Below, in pieces: positions 41,839-50,082 of a DNA stretch of 64,000 bases (position 1 is its first letter; every line of letters starts with the position of its first letter). The notes beneath the pieces were generated by a model that saw only the letters and a list, made by a program, of their open reading frames with translations, did no database searches and was not told the origin of the DNA. The position numbers and the translations under genes were made by a program. The stretch covers positions 1 to 64,000 of the forward strand of contig JAVZCJ010000008.1 of NCBI GenBank assembly GCA_038874475.1, in the 5' to 3' direction. This DNA comes from Nitrososphaerota archaeon (GTDB lineage: Archaea; Thermoproteota; Nitrososphaeria_A; Caldarchaeales; JAVZCJ01).

Positions 41839-41897
41839 AATATTTTAATGTTTATAAGGTTGAAATTTCTATATTTATTCTATTTGGTGAAATAAAA

Positions 41898-42314
41898 ATG
41901 GCTGCTAAGAAGGAAAATAAAATAAGCGAGAGAGAAAGAGCTGCTTTAGAATTGCGCTTAATAGAACAAGCTATTGCAGATTTACAAGTTAGAATAGCTA
42001 CATTAGATAATGCTATAGAAGAACATGAAAATGCTTTGTCTTTAATAGAAGAACTTTCGAAATTGAATGATGTAGCTAATGTTCTAATTCCTATAGGTGG
42101 TGGAAATTTTATAGCTGGGCAAATACCTAAATTAAATAAAATAAATGTTTCAGTAGGCGCAGGAGTAGTTATTGAAAAAACTCTTGAAGAAGGTAAAGAA
42201 ATAATAACACAAAGGAAAAATTCTATTGAGAAACTTAGAACAAATTATCAGCAAAGAATTAGAGAATATCTTGCAAGAGCAAGTGAAATAAGAGCCTCGC
42301 TTGAGAGAGAATAA
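41898..42314 (+). CDS. pfdA: Prefoldin subunit alpha
   Basis: The 138-residue protein is two long coiled-coil helices (LELRLIEQAIADLQVRIATL and EIITQRKNSIEKLRTNYQQR) joined by the beta-hairpin block ANVLIPIGGGNFIAGQI, which defines prefoldin alpha. Two alpha and four beta subunits form the jellyfish chaperone that delivers unfolded proteins to the thermosome. It lies one base before ftsY. Confidence 0.9.
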   Translation: MAAKKENKISERERAALELRLIEQAIADLQVRIATLDNAIEEHENALSLIEELSKLNDVANVLIPIGGGNFIAGQIPKLNKINVSVGAGVVIEKTLEEGKEIITQRKNSIEKLRTNYQQRIREYLARASEIRASLERE

Positions 42315-42315
42315 A

Positions 42316-43230
42316 ATGTTTAATGGATTAAAGAAATCCTTTAATTTTTTAACTGAAAAATTTTTATTAAGTGAAATATCAGAAGATTATGCAAGAAAAT
42401 ATTTAGAAGAATTTAAGCTTTATTTAATAGAAAATGAAGTTGCTGTTGAAGCTGCAGATAAAATAATTGAAGAAACTTTTTTAACTTTAAAGAAGACAAA
42501 AGTAAAGAGATTTTCTTCTAAAAAAGAAATATTGGAAAATGTTTTGAAAGAAATAATTAGAAGTTTTATTATTAAGCCTGAAGAGTCAAAAACTATTAAG
42601 AAAATAATAGAAAATAATATTAAATCTGGAAAAACTACAATAATATTATTCGTTGGACCGAATGGTGGAGGGAAAACATTAACAGTTGTAAAAATAGCTA
42701 ATTATCTTTTAAAGAATGGTTTTGAATCAGTTATAGCATGTAGCGATACTTTTAGAGCTGGAGCAATAGAGCAGCTTAAAAAACTTGCAAATGAAATAAA
42801 AATTAAAGTTATTGCTAGAGGTTATGGTCATGATTCTGCATCTGTTGCTGTAGATGCAATTAATAGTGCAAAAGCAAATAAAATACCAGTAGTTTTAATA
42901 GATACTGCTGGAAGAACTGAAATAGATAGGAATCTACTTGAAGAAATGAAAAAAATAAAGAGAGTAACCAATCCAGATTTAACAATATATGTAGGTGATT
43001 CTCTTTCAGGAAATGCTATTATACAACAAATAAAAGAATTTGATAAATATGTTGGAGTAGATGGAATAATTTTAACTAAAATAGATGCAGATGTGAAGGG
43101 GGGAACAATAATATCTGTTGGTTATGCAGCTAAGAAACCAATTATGTTTTTAGGAAATGGTCAAGAATTAAATGATATAATGGAATTTAATGAAGAAAAT
43201 GTTTTTAAGAAAATTTTAAATTGGGTATGA
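42316..43230 (+). CDS. ftsY: Signal recognition particle receptor FtsY
   Basis: The roughly 304-residue GTPase has an N domain and the G motifs FVGPNGGGKTLTVVKIANYL (G1), DTFRAGAIEQLK (G2), VVLIDTAGRTEIDRNLLEEM (G3), LTKIDADVKGG (G4) and a closing helix. It docks SRP-ribosome complexes on the membrane and activates SRP54. There is no acidic A domain, as usual in archaea. The ATG at 42316 is preferred to a frame starting inside pfdA. Confidence 0.92.
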   Translation: MFNGLKKSFNFLTEKFLLSEISEDYARKYLEEFKLYLIENEVAVEAADKIIEETFLTLKKTKVKRFSSKKEILENVLKEIIRSFIIKPEESKTIKKIIENNIKSGKTTIILFVGPNGGGKTLTVVKIANYLLKNGFESVIACSDTFRAGAIEQLKKLANEIKIKVIARGYGHDSASVAVDAINSAKANKIPVVLIDTAGRTEIDRNLLEEMKKIKRVTNPDLTIYVGDSLSGNAIIQQIKEFDKYVGVDGIILTKIDADVKGGTIISVGYAAKKPIMFLGNGQELNDIMEFNEENVFKKILNWV

Positions 43231-43279
43231 TTATTATTTTTAATCAGTATATTTTCAAATAGTAAAAAAGTGAAAGAAA

Positions 43280-44197
43280 ATGAAGAGGGATTTTCTAAGT
43301 TTAATTGATTATAGCAAAGAAGAAATAATGGAAATAATTAATTTAGCTTTAAAAATAAAAAAAGATGGTTTTCCTAAAGATTTGCCTTTAAGAGATAAAT
43401 ATATTGTTTTATTATTTCAAAAACCATCGACTAGAACTAGAGCTTCATTTGAAGTAGCTATTAATAAACTCGGAGGTAAATCTTTTAGTTATGATTGGGG
43501 GCAACTTCAAACTTCTAGAGGAGAGACAATAAGTGATACAGCTAAAGTTTTATCATCTTATTTTGATGCTATAATAGCTAGAGTTTTTGAGCATGATACA
43601 TTAATCGAATTAGCTAAGTATAGCTCAATTCCTGTAATAAATGCTTTAAGTAATTTATTGCATCCATGTCAAGCTTTAGCAGATGCAATGACTATTTTAG
43701 AAACCAAAGGAAAGCTTTCTGGATTAAAATTATCATACATTGGTGATGGAAATAATGTTTGCAATTCTTTATTAATAATGGCTAGTAAATTTGGAATGAA
43801 TATTTCTATAGCTTGTCCAAAAGAATATGAGCCAAATAAATCAATTTTAGAAATTGCAAAAAAAGAAGCATTAAAAACAGGATCAATAATAGAAATTTTA
43901 AGAGAGCCTGAAGAAGCAATTCATGAAGCTGATATAGTATATACAGATACTTTTGTTTCAATGGGTGAAGAAAAAGAAGCTAGTAAAAAATTGTCAATTT
44001 TCTTACCTAAGTATCAAGTAAACATGGAGCTTTTCAAAAAATCAAAAAAAGATTCAATATTTATGCATTGTCTTCCTGCTCATAGAGAACAAGAAGTTAC
44101 TTCAGATGTAATAGATAGTGAGAGGTCTGTTGTTTTCATTCAAGCAGAAAATAGGCTTTATACAGAAGCTGCTTTATTAATTAAACTCCTTTCATAA
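43280..44197 (+). CDS. argF: Ornithine carbamoyltransferase
   Basis: The 305-residue enzyme makes citrulline from ornithine and carbamoyl phosphate. The carbamoyl-phosphate site is FQKPSTRTRASFEVAI, HPCQALADAMTILE is the second signature, YIGDGNNVCNSL follows, and MHCLPAHREQEVTSDV carries the HCLP ornithine loop. No other arginine gene is close. Transcription starts from the short gap after ftsY, which ends in an AT-rich box. Confidence 0.92.
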   Translation: MKRDFLSLIDYSKEEIMEIINLALKIKKDGFPKDLPLRDKYIVLLFQKPSTRTRASFEVAINKLGGKSFSYDWGQLQTSRGETISDTAKVLSSYFDAIIARVFEHDTLIELAKYSSIPVINALSNLLHPCQALADAMTILETKGKLSGLKLSYIGDGNNVCNSLLIMASKFGMNISIACPKEYEPNKSILEIAKKEALKTGSIIEILREPEEAIHEADIVYTDTFVSMGEEKEASKKLSIFLPKYQVNMELFKKSKKDSIFMHCLPAHREQEVTSDVIDSERSVVFIQAENRLYTEAALLIKLLS

Positions 44198-44270
44198 AAT
44201 AATTCTCACTTTCTTTAGTATTTTTAATAAAAAGTAAAAACTAATATAGTATTTTATTTTCTTTAAAAAT

Positions 44271-44957
44271 ATGAGTATGAAGTTTAAAAAGGAATTAGAT
44301 AGAATTAAAGAAAAAGGATTAATACCTGTAGTAGTTATTGAAGATCCAGAAAAAGCTATTCCTCTTGGTAAAGCATTCCTTGATGCTGGCTTAGATATTA
44401 TTGAAATTACCATGCGTACAGAAAAAGCAATGGAAGCTATAAAAATTTTAAAAAAGAATCTTCCAGAAATGTTGATTGGAGCTGGTACAGTTTTTTCATT
44501 GAATGTTGCAAAAGAAGCATTAAAAAATGGTGCAAGATTTATAGTTTCTCCTCATTTAGATGAAAGAATAGTTTCATATTGTGTTAGAAATAATATCATT
44601 GTATGCCCAGGTGTTTATACACCAACAGAAATTAATAATGCTATACAAATAGCAATTAAAGCTAAAGGAAGAAGATCTATAGATATAGAAGATTTACCAC
44701 TTTTATTAAAAATTTTCCCAGCTTCTTCAGGTGGACCAGAACATATTAAAGCTTTAAAAGCTGTATTTCCAAAAGCTAGATTTATTCCATTAGGAGGAGT
44801 TAATGCAGGAAATTTAGCAGAATACATTAAAGCTGGATCATGGGCCATAGGTGGAACATGGGTTTGCAAGAAAGAATTAATAGATAAAGGAGAAATGATG
44901 AAAATAACTGAATTAACAAAAGAAGCTCTTAGAATTATTAATGAAGCTAGAAAATAA
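44271..44957 (+). CDS. eda: KDPG/KHG aldolase
   Basis: The 228-residue class I aldolase has IPVVVIEDPEKAIPLGKAFLDAGLDIIEITMRT with the catalytic Glu, IGAGTVFSLNVAKEALKNGARFIVSPH, and LLKIFPASSGGPEHIKAL. The latter contains the Schiff-base lysine (K-I-F-P-A). It also has FIPLGGVNAGNLAEYIKAGSWAIGG. It splits 2-keto-3-deoxy-6-phosphogluconate or 4-hydroxy-2-oxoglutarate. Other Entner-Doudoroff genes are not in view. It is followed by a cyclase gene 64 bp on. Confidence 0.85.
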   Translation: MSMKFKKELDRIKEKGLIPVVVIEDPEKAIPLGKAFLDAGLDIIEITMRTEKAMEAIKILKKNLPEMLIGAGTVFSLNVAKEALKNGARFIVSPHLDERIVSYCVRNNIIVCPGVYTPTEINNAIQIAIKAKGRRSIDIEDLPLLLKIFPASSGGPEHIKALKAVFPKARFIPLGGVNAGNLAEYIKAGSWAIGGTWVCKKELIDKGEMMKITELTKEALRIINEARK

Positions 44958-45021
44958 ATGCAATATACTTCTTAAAGAACATTCTTTATAAAATTCCTCT
45001 TATATTATTTTTGTGATTTTT

Positions 45022-45732
45022 ATGAGTAGAAAATATAAGATTATTGATTTAAGTCATGAATTATTTCCAGATATGCCTTCATATCCAGGTTTACCACTTT
45101 TTAAAATTGAAAAAATAAGAGATTCTATTAAAAATGGAAGTACTATTAATTTAATTACAAGCATGCATACACATTTAGGGACTCATATTGATTTCCCTCT
45201 CCACATATTACCAAATTCTAAATCTTTAGATGATTATAGTATAGTAGATTTATCTGGAGATGGAATTGTAATAGATTTGACTTATAAAAATGAAGCAGAA
45301 GAAATACTAGATGAAGATCTAAAGAAATATGATGATCATATTAATAAAAAAGATATATTATTTATATTTACAGGTTGGTCTAAGAAAAGAAGTAATAATC
45401 CAGAATATTTATTTAAGTGGCCATATATAGGAGAAAGTGCAGTTAATTATTTAATAAAGAAAAAAATTAAGATAATTGGAATAGATACACTTAGTATTGG
45501 CGGCTATAGTAAAAAAGTGAGTGATAAATGGCCATTACCTAAAGTTCCATCACGTAAAATACATGAAATGCTACTTAATGAGGGAATACTTATAGTTGAA
45601 GAAGTTGCAAATTTAGATAAAGTTTTAATTGAAGAAAAATTTGTTAGGGGCTTCTTTATCATAGCTCCTCTTAGAATTAAAGGGATTGAAGCATCTCCTT
45701 GCAAAGTTATTTTTATTTCTTTAAATTTTTAA
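45022..45732 (+). CDS. Cyclase-family hydrolase (kynurenine formamidase-like)
   Basis: The roughly 236-residue metal-dependent hydrolase has the signature MHTHLGTHIDFPLHI near residue 50 (HxGTHxDxPxH), IDLSHELFPDMPSYPG at the N-terminus and IKIIGIDTLSIGGY in the middle. Family members cleave amides such as N-formylkynurenine or act on cyclic imides. The substrate here is unknown. The 3' end overlaps the convergent F420 oxidoreductase gene by 20 bases. Confidence 0.82.
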   Translation: MSRKYKIIDLSHELFPDMPSYPGLPLFKIEKIRDSIKNGSTINLITSMHTHLGTHIDFPLHILPNSKSLDDYSIVDLSGDGIVIDLTYKNEAEEILDEDLKKYDDHINKKDILFIFTGWSKKRSNNPEYLFKWPYIGESAVNYLIKKKIKIIGIDTLSIGGYSKKVSDKWPLPKVPSRKIHEMLLNEGILIVEEVANLDKVLIEEKFVRGFFIIAPLRIKGIEASPCKVIFISLNF

Positions 45733-46714
45733 AATAAGGGAATACTTTCTTTCCAAAAAATTCAATAAATTTATTTTGATCAGGACTTGTGCTTAAAAAT
45801 TCGATTTCTGATACACCAAATTTTAAATAAAATTCTATTTTCTTTATAGCTTCTTCTTCGGAAGTTATAATAAAGCGTCTTTTTATTATATCTTCTCTTT
45901 TTATCATTTTAGCTTTTTCTTCTATTTCTCTAGGATCATATACTTCAGCATCAAATATTCCAGGAATCATAGTAGCATTCCAAAATTTACAACTTTCAAC
46001 TGCTTTATCAAAATCTTCATCATAAGATGTTATTATATGAACAATCTTCTTAATTTCTTCAGGATTTCTACCAACATCTTTAGCACCTTTATTTAAAGCA
46101 GGTAAAATTTCTGATTCAAATTTTTCTTCAAAAACTCTTCCACTTGTTAATAAACCATTAGCATATTTTCCTGCAACATATGCGGTAGATGAGCCATTAG
46201 CTGCTACATATAATGGAATATTAGTTTTAGGTTTAGTATACAAATTTGCTTTTCTTAAAAAATAGTACTTTCCATTAAAATCTACAAAATCTTCTTTCCA
46301 TAATTTCTTAATTATAATTATAGCTTCTTTAAGTCTAGCCAATCTTTCTTTATATTTAGGCCATTTTAATCCTAATGGAGATTCATTCATAGATTCTCCT
46401 GTAGCTAAGCATAAGAATATTCTACCTGGATATAAGAAATCTAAAGTTGCAAATGCTTGAGCTACTACTCCAGGATGATATCTTAAAAGTGGAGGTGTAA
46501 CTGAACCAATAGATACTTTCTTAGTTCTTTCAGCAATAGAAGCCAACCATACCCAAGCAAAACCTGAATTTGCATTAGTATGAGCCCATGGATGAAAATG
46601 ATCACTACTCCATATAGTATCAAAGCCATATTTTTCAGCTTTAATAGCAAAATTTAATAACTCATTTGGATTATATTGTTCATGTGCTGCGTAAAAACCA
46701 AATTTACAAATCAT
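45713..46714 (-). CDS. F420-dependent LLM-class oxidoreductase
   Basis: The 333-residue TIM-barrel flavin-like enzyme begins KFGFYAAHEQYNPNELLNFA and has WSSDHFHPWAHTNANSGFAWVWLASIAERT, KVSIGSVTPPLLRYHP and CLATGESMNESPLG. These patterns match the F420-binding TIGR03557/glucose-6-phosphate dehydrogenase-like branch of the luciferase superfamily. It implies coenzyme F420 in this organism. The substrate may be a sugar phosphate or alcohol, but F420-LLM enzymes are diverse. Confidence 0.82.
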   Translation of the reverse strand: MICKFGFYAAHEQYNPNELLNFAIKAEKYGFDTIWSSDHFHPWAHTNANSGFAWVWLASIAERTKKVSIGSVTPPLLRYHPGVVAQAFATLDFLYPGRIFLCLATGESMNESPLGLKWPKYKERLARLKEAIIIIKKLWKEDFVDFNGKYYFLRKANLYTKPKTNIPLYVAANGSSTAYVAGKYANGLLTSGRVFEEKFESEILPALNKGAKDVGRNPEEIKKIVHIITSYDEDFDKAVESCKFWNATMIPGIFDAEVYDPREIEEKAKMIKREDIIKRRFIITSEEEAIKKIEFYLKFGVSEIEFLSTSPDQNKFIEFFGKKVFPYFKNLKK

Positions 46715-46961
46715 AAATTTTCACTTATCCCATACATTTAGAAATAGAATGCAATTATTAAAAACTTTTATAAATCCTTTTTTTAAAAAATTTCAAATGA
46801 AGTATACAAGTTCTTTAAAATATACTTTCCTAGGTTAAGCCTAACAATAAAAAACTTTATTAAAATCTATTTTTCAAAGCTTTTATTAATTTCATTATTT
46901 TTTAATAAATATTTATTAATTTCCATTTTTTATTAGCAAAAGTATATTTAGGAGAATAGGT

Positions 46962-47132
46962 ATGGGTCTTAGAGAATTTATTAATTCAACAATAGCAACT
47001 TTAAGACTTGCTATAAAACCTACTAGAGAAGAATTTATGAAATCCTTAAAAATAACTCTATTAGGGATTATTATAATTGGATTAATAACTTTTGTTTTAA
47101 GATTTATAGCGCTTGCATTACAATCTTTTTAA
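46962..47132 (+). CDS. secE: Protein translocase subunit SecE (Sec61 gamma)
   Basis: The 56-residue protein has an amphipathic N-terminal helix (LREFINSTIATLRLAIKPTREEF) and one membrane helix (LLGIIIIGLITFVLRFIALAL). This is the layout of archaeal SecE/Sec61 gamma, including the KPTREEF motif that lies on SecY. It lies 17 bases before spt5, the usual order, and AGGAG precedes the ATG. The gene is short and easily missed. Confidence 0.9.
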   Translation: MGLREFINSTIATLRLAIKPTREEFMKSLKITLLGIIIIGLITFVLRFIALALQSF

Positions 47133-47149
47133 AAAAAAGTGAATAAAAA

Positions 47150-47611
47150 ATGAGTATAAGTAAAAAAATATTTGTTTTAAAAACAACAGCTGGACAAGAA
47201 AAAAATGTAGCAAAAATTCTTACTAAAAGAATTGAAGCTTTAAATCCTCAAGTTTATTCAATTACAGTTCTTCCAAATATTAAAGGTTATATTTTTATTG
47301 AAGCTGAAAATAAGGAAGATTTATCTAAAATTTCTCATGGTGTAAGACATTTAAGAGGAAGGCTTCCAGCACCTATTTCTATAAATGAAGTTACTCCACA
47401 TTTAGAAAAACCTACAATAGATATAATTTCCGTGGGAGATATAGTTGAAATAATAGCTGGTCCACTTAAAGGTTTAAGTGGAAAAGTAACTAGAGTGGAT
47501 AAACCAAAAAAAGAAGTTATGATAGAAGTTTCAGAATCAGCTTTTGTATTACCTATTTCAATACCAATAGATTATGTTAAGATAGTTTCAAAAAAAGTTG
47601 AAAAAACATGA
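47150..47611 (+). CDS. spt5: Transcription elongation factor Spt5
   Basis: The 153-residue NusG/Spt5 protein has an NGN domain (IFVLKTTAGQEKNVAKILTKR...YIFIEAENKEDL) and a KOW domain (VGDIVEIIAGPLKGLSGKVTRVDKPKKEVMI). With Spt4 it clamps RNA polymerase and links transcription to ribosomes. Its stop codon overlaps the rpl11 start by four bases, coupling it to the ribosomal stalk operon. Confidence 0.93.
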   Translation: MSISKKIFVLKTTAGQEKNVAKILTKRIEALNPQVYSITVLPNIKGYIFIEAENKEDLSKISHGVRHLRGRLPAPISINEVTPHLEKPTIDIISVGDIVEIIAGPLKGLSGKVTRVDKPKKEVMIEVSESAFVLPISIPIDYVKIVSKKVEKT

Positions 47612-48087
47612 AGAAAATAAATAAATTTATTATTGAGGGAGGAAAAGCAACTGCAGGTCCACCTATAGGTCCTGCATTAGGGCCGCTAGGAGTAAATGTT
47701 TTAGCAATAGTTGAAAAAATAAATGAATTAACATCTAGTTTTATGGGTATGAGAGTTCCTGTCGAAGTAATCATTGATACAGATACGAAAGATTTTGAAG
47801 TAAATGTAGGTATTCCAAGCACAGCTGCTTTAATAATGCAAGAAATTAAAAAAGAAAAAGGAGCTGCAATGCCTGGAAAAGAAACTCTAGGAGATATTTC
47901 ATTTCAAAAAATAATTGAAATAGCTAAAATTAAAATGAAGCATTTACAAGCAAAAACATTAAAATCTGCTGTAAAACAAATTGTAGGAACTTGTGTTAGT
48001 ATGGGAGTTACGATCGATAAAAAGAATCCAAAAGAAGTTATTAAAGCTATTGAAAAAGGTGAATATAATAAATATTTAGGAGAATGA
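47608..48087 (+). CDS. rpl11: Large-subunit ribosomal protein L11
   Basis: The 159-residue protein has IEGGKATAGPPIGPALGPLGVNV, the L11 N-terminal signature, and the RNA-binding C-terminal part MKHLQAKTLKSAVKQIVGTCVSMGVTID. It forms the base of the factor-binding stalk on 23S rRNA. It overlaps spt5 by four bases and lies six bases before rpl1. Confidence 0.94.
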   Translation: MKKINKFIIEGGKATAGPPIGPALGPLGVNVLAIVEKINELTSSFMGMRVPVEVIIDTDTKDFEVNVGIPSTAALIMQEIKKEKGAAMPGKETLGDISFQKIIEIAKIKMKHLQAKTLKSAVKQIVGTCVSMGVTIDKKNPKEVIKAIEKGEYNKYLGE

Positions 48088-48093
48088 TAAAAA

Positions 48094-48753
48094 ATGAGTA
48101 TCCCTAATATAGAAGAAGCAATAGCAAATGCAAGAAAAAATAGTGTGAAAAAAAATTTTAAACAATCTTTTGAATTAATTATTAATTTAAAAGATGTAAA
48201 TCTTGAAAAACCAGAATCTAGAATATATGAAATTGTTGAATTGCCAAATGGTTTATCTAACAAAAAGAGGAAAATATGTGTTATAGCTTCAGGAGATTTA
48301 GCTTTAAGAGCAAGTAAAACCGATGGAATTAATAAAGTTTTTCAAAGAAATGATATAGAAGCAATAATAGGTAATAAGAAAATGGCTAGAAAAATTGCAG
48401 AAAGTTATGATTTCTTTTTAGTAGAATCTTCCTTAATTGGAATAGTAGCAAAAGCTTTAGGTGCTGCTTTAGGTGGAAGAGGTAAAAGGCCTATACCTAT
48501 TTCTTCTAATCAAAATTTAGAAGAATTAGTTTCAAAATATTCTAAAAGTGTTATTTTAAATACTAGAAAAAATCCTGAAATAAAATGCATAATAGGTACA
48601 GAAGATATGAGTGATAAAGAAATAAAGGAAAATGCTGAAGCAGTTATAAAACATTTAATAAGTAAGCTTGAAAAGGAAGTAAAAAATATTAAATCAATAT
48701 ATATTAAATTAACAATGGGCAAGCCAATTAAATTAAGTTTAGGTGCTAAATAA
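48094..48753 (+). CDS. rpl1: Large-subunit ribosomal protein L1
   Basis: The 219-residue L1 protein shows RKNSVKKNFKQSFELIINLKDVN, FFLVESSLIGIVAKALGAALGGRGKRPIPI and the L1-type C-terminal strand KSIYIKLTMGKPIKLSLG. It binds the mobile L1 stalk and in archaea can repress its own operon by binding its mRNA. No obvious L1-binding mimic was identified near the start. Its stop codon shares a base with rpl10. Confidence 0.93.
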   Translation: MSIPNIEEAIANARKNSVKKNFKQSFELIINLKDVNLEKPESRIYEIVELPNGLSNKKRKICVIASGDLALRASKTDGINKVFQRNDIEAIIGNKKMARKIAESYDFFLVESSLIGIVAKALGAALGGRGKRPIPISSNQNLEELVSKYSKSVILNTRKNPEIKCIIGTEDMSDKEIKENAEAVIKHLISKLEKEVKNIKSIYIKLTMGKPIKLSLGAK

Positions 48754-49607
48754 TGTCATTAATACAAAAATCTAAAAAATCTAAAAAAAATGAATTATTT
48801 GAAAAATTAGATAAATTAATTCAAAAATATAAAGTAATAGCTATTTTTGATTTATTTAAAGTTAGAGCTAATTTAATTCATCAATTAAGAAGTAAACTTA
48901 GAGGAGAAGCTGAAATAATCATAGTTAAAAAATCTATTCTTGAAAAAGTTTTAGAAAAGAATAATAAAAAAATGCTTATAGAATTTTTATCAAATATGAA
49001 GCACCCTGTAGGGGTAATATTTACAAACATGAGTGCTTTTAAACTTTCATTAATACTTGAAAAAAGTAGAGTTTTAATGCATGCTAAAGGTGGAGAAAAA
49101 GCTGATATTGATGTAATAGTTCCAGAATGCAATACAGGTCTTCAGCCAGGACCAGTATTAAGCGATTTTGGAAAAATGAAAATTCCTACAAGAATAGAAG
49201 GGGGAAATATATGGATTGCAAAAGATACATTAGTAGCTAGAAAAGGAGAAGAAATATCTCAAATGCTTGCAAGCTTATTAGTTAAATTAGATATTAAATC
49301 TGTTCTTAGAGGAATAGATTTAATTCTTGCTTATGAAGATGGATTAATCATTGAAGGAGAAAAATTAAAAATAAATCTAGAAGATTATAAAATAAATATT
49401 TCAAAAGCATTTGAAAATGCTCTTAAATTAAGCATAGAAGCTCAATATATAACTAAAGAAAATATTCCTTATTTAATTAATAAAGCAATATTGCAAGCAA
49501 AGAATTTAGGAATTCATATAGGATATCCATCAAAGGATCTAATTAAAGAAATAATAATTAAAGCATATATGAATGCAGAGAAAATAAAAGAAATATCTAA
49601 AACATGA
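48753..49607 (+). CDS. rpl10: Large-subunit ribosomal protein L10 (P0), lacking the usual acidic tail
   Basis: The 284-residue P0 protein has the rRNA-binding region (KYKVIAIFDLFKVRANLIHQLRSKLRGEAEIIIVKKSILEKVLE), TNMSAFKLSLILEKSR and LQPGPVLSDFGKMKIPTRIEGG. Helices that hold P1 dimers follow. It ends at AEKIKEISKT, without the charged hinge and the GLxxLFG peptide that most archaeal P0 proteins carry. The following 56 bases to rpl12 do not encode one in another frame. The core is intact. Confidence 0.9.
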   Translation: MSLIQKSKKSKKNELFEKLDKLIQKYKVIAIFDLFKVRANLIHQLRSKLRGEAEIIIVKKSILEKVLEKNNKKMLIEFLSNMKHPVGVIFTNMSAFKLSLILEKSRVLMHAKGGEKADIDVIVPECNTGLQPGPVLSDFGKMKIPTRIEGGNIWIAKDTLVARKGEEISQMLASLLVKLDIKSVLRGIDLILAYEDGLIIEGEKLKINLEDYKINISKAFENALKLSIEAQYITKENIPYLINKAILQAKNLGIHIGYPSKDLIKEIIIKAYMNAEKIKEISKT

Positions 49608-49663
49608 AAAAGCTTTATGAATAACCTTATATTTTTAATTCAAATATAGTAAGGGGGATAGAA

Positions 49664-49975
49664 ATGATCTATATTTATGCAGCTTTATTATTGCATGGTG
49701 CTGGAAAATCGATTACAGAAGAAAATATAAGAAATATTGTGAAAGCTGCTGGAATAGAGCCTGAAGAAACTCAAATAAAAGCATTAGTAGCAGCATTATC
49801 AGGAGTGAATATTGATGAAGTTTTAAAAACAGCTTCTTTAACACCTATTGCAGCTCAACCAATTGCAACTCCTCAAGCTGCACCAGAACCTAAAAAAGAA
49901 GAAAAGAAGAAAGAAGAAGTTGAAGAAAAGAAAGAAGAAGAAGCATTAGCTGGTTTAAGCGCATTATTTGGTTAA
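49664..49975 (+). CDS. rpl12: Large-subunit ribosomal protein P1 (L12)
   Basis: The 103-residue stalk protein has an N-terminal dimer domain ([22 protein letters not shown]), an Ala/Pro-rich hinge, a Glu/Lys-rich segment and the factor-binding tail [10 protein letters not shown]. Several P1 dimers bind P0 and recruit elongation factors. A separate AT-rich box and AGGGGG precede the ATG, so it may be made in excess of P0. Confidence 0.94.
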   Translation: MIYIYAALLLHGAGKSITEENIRNIVKAAGIEPEETQIKALVAALSGVNIDEVLKTASLTPIAAQPIATPQAAPEPKKEEKKKEEVEEKKEEEALAGLSALFG

Positions 49976-50082
49976 TGGAAAATAATTAATAAAAATTTAT
50001 AGAAATTTATTTAAAGATATATTCATTATCCTTTATGTAATAAAATAGAGGATAAATACTACTAGCAGAGGCTATAAAAAAT

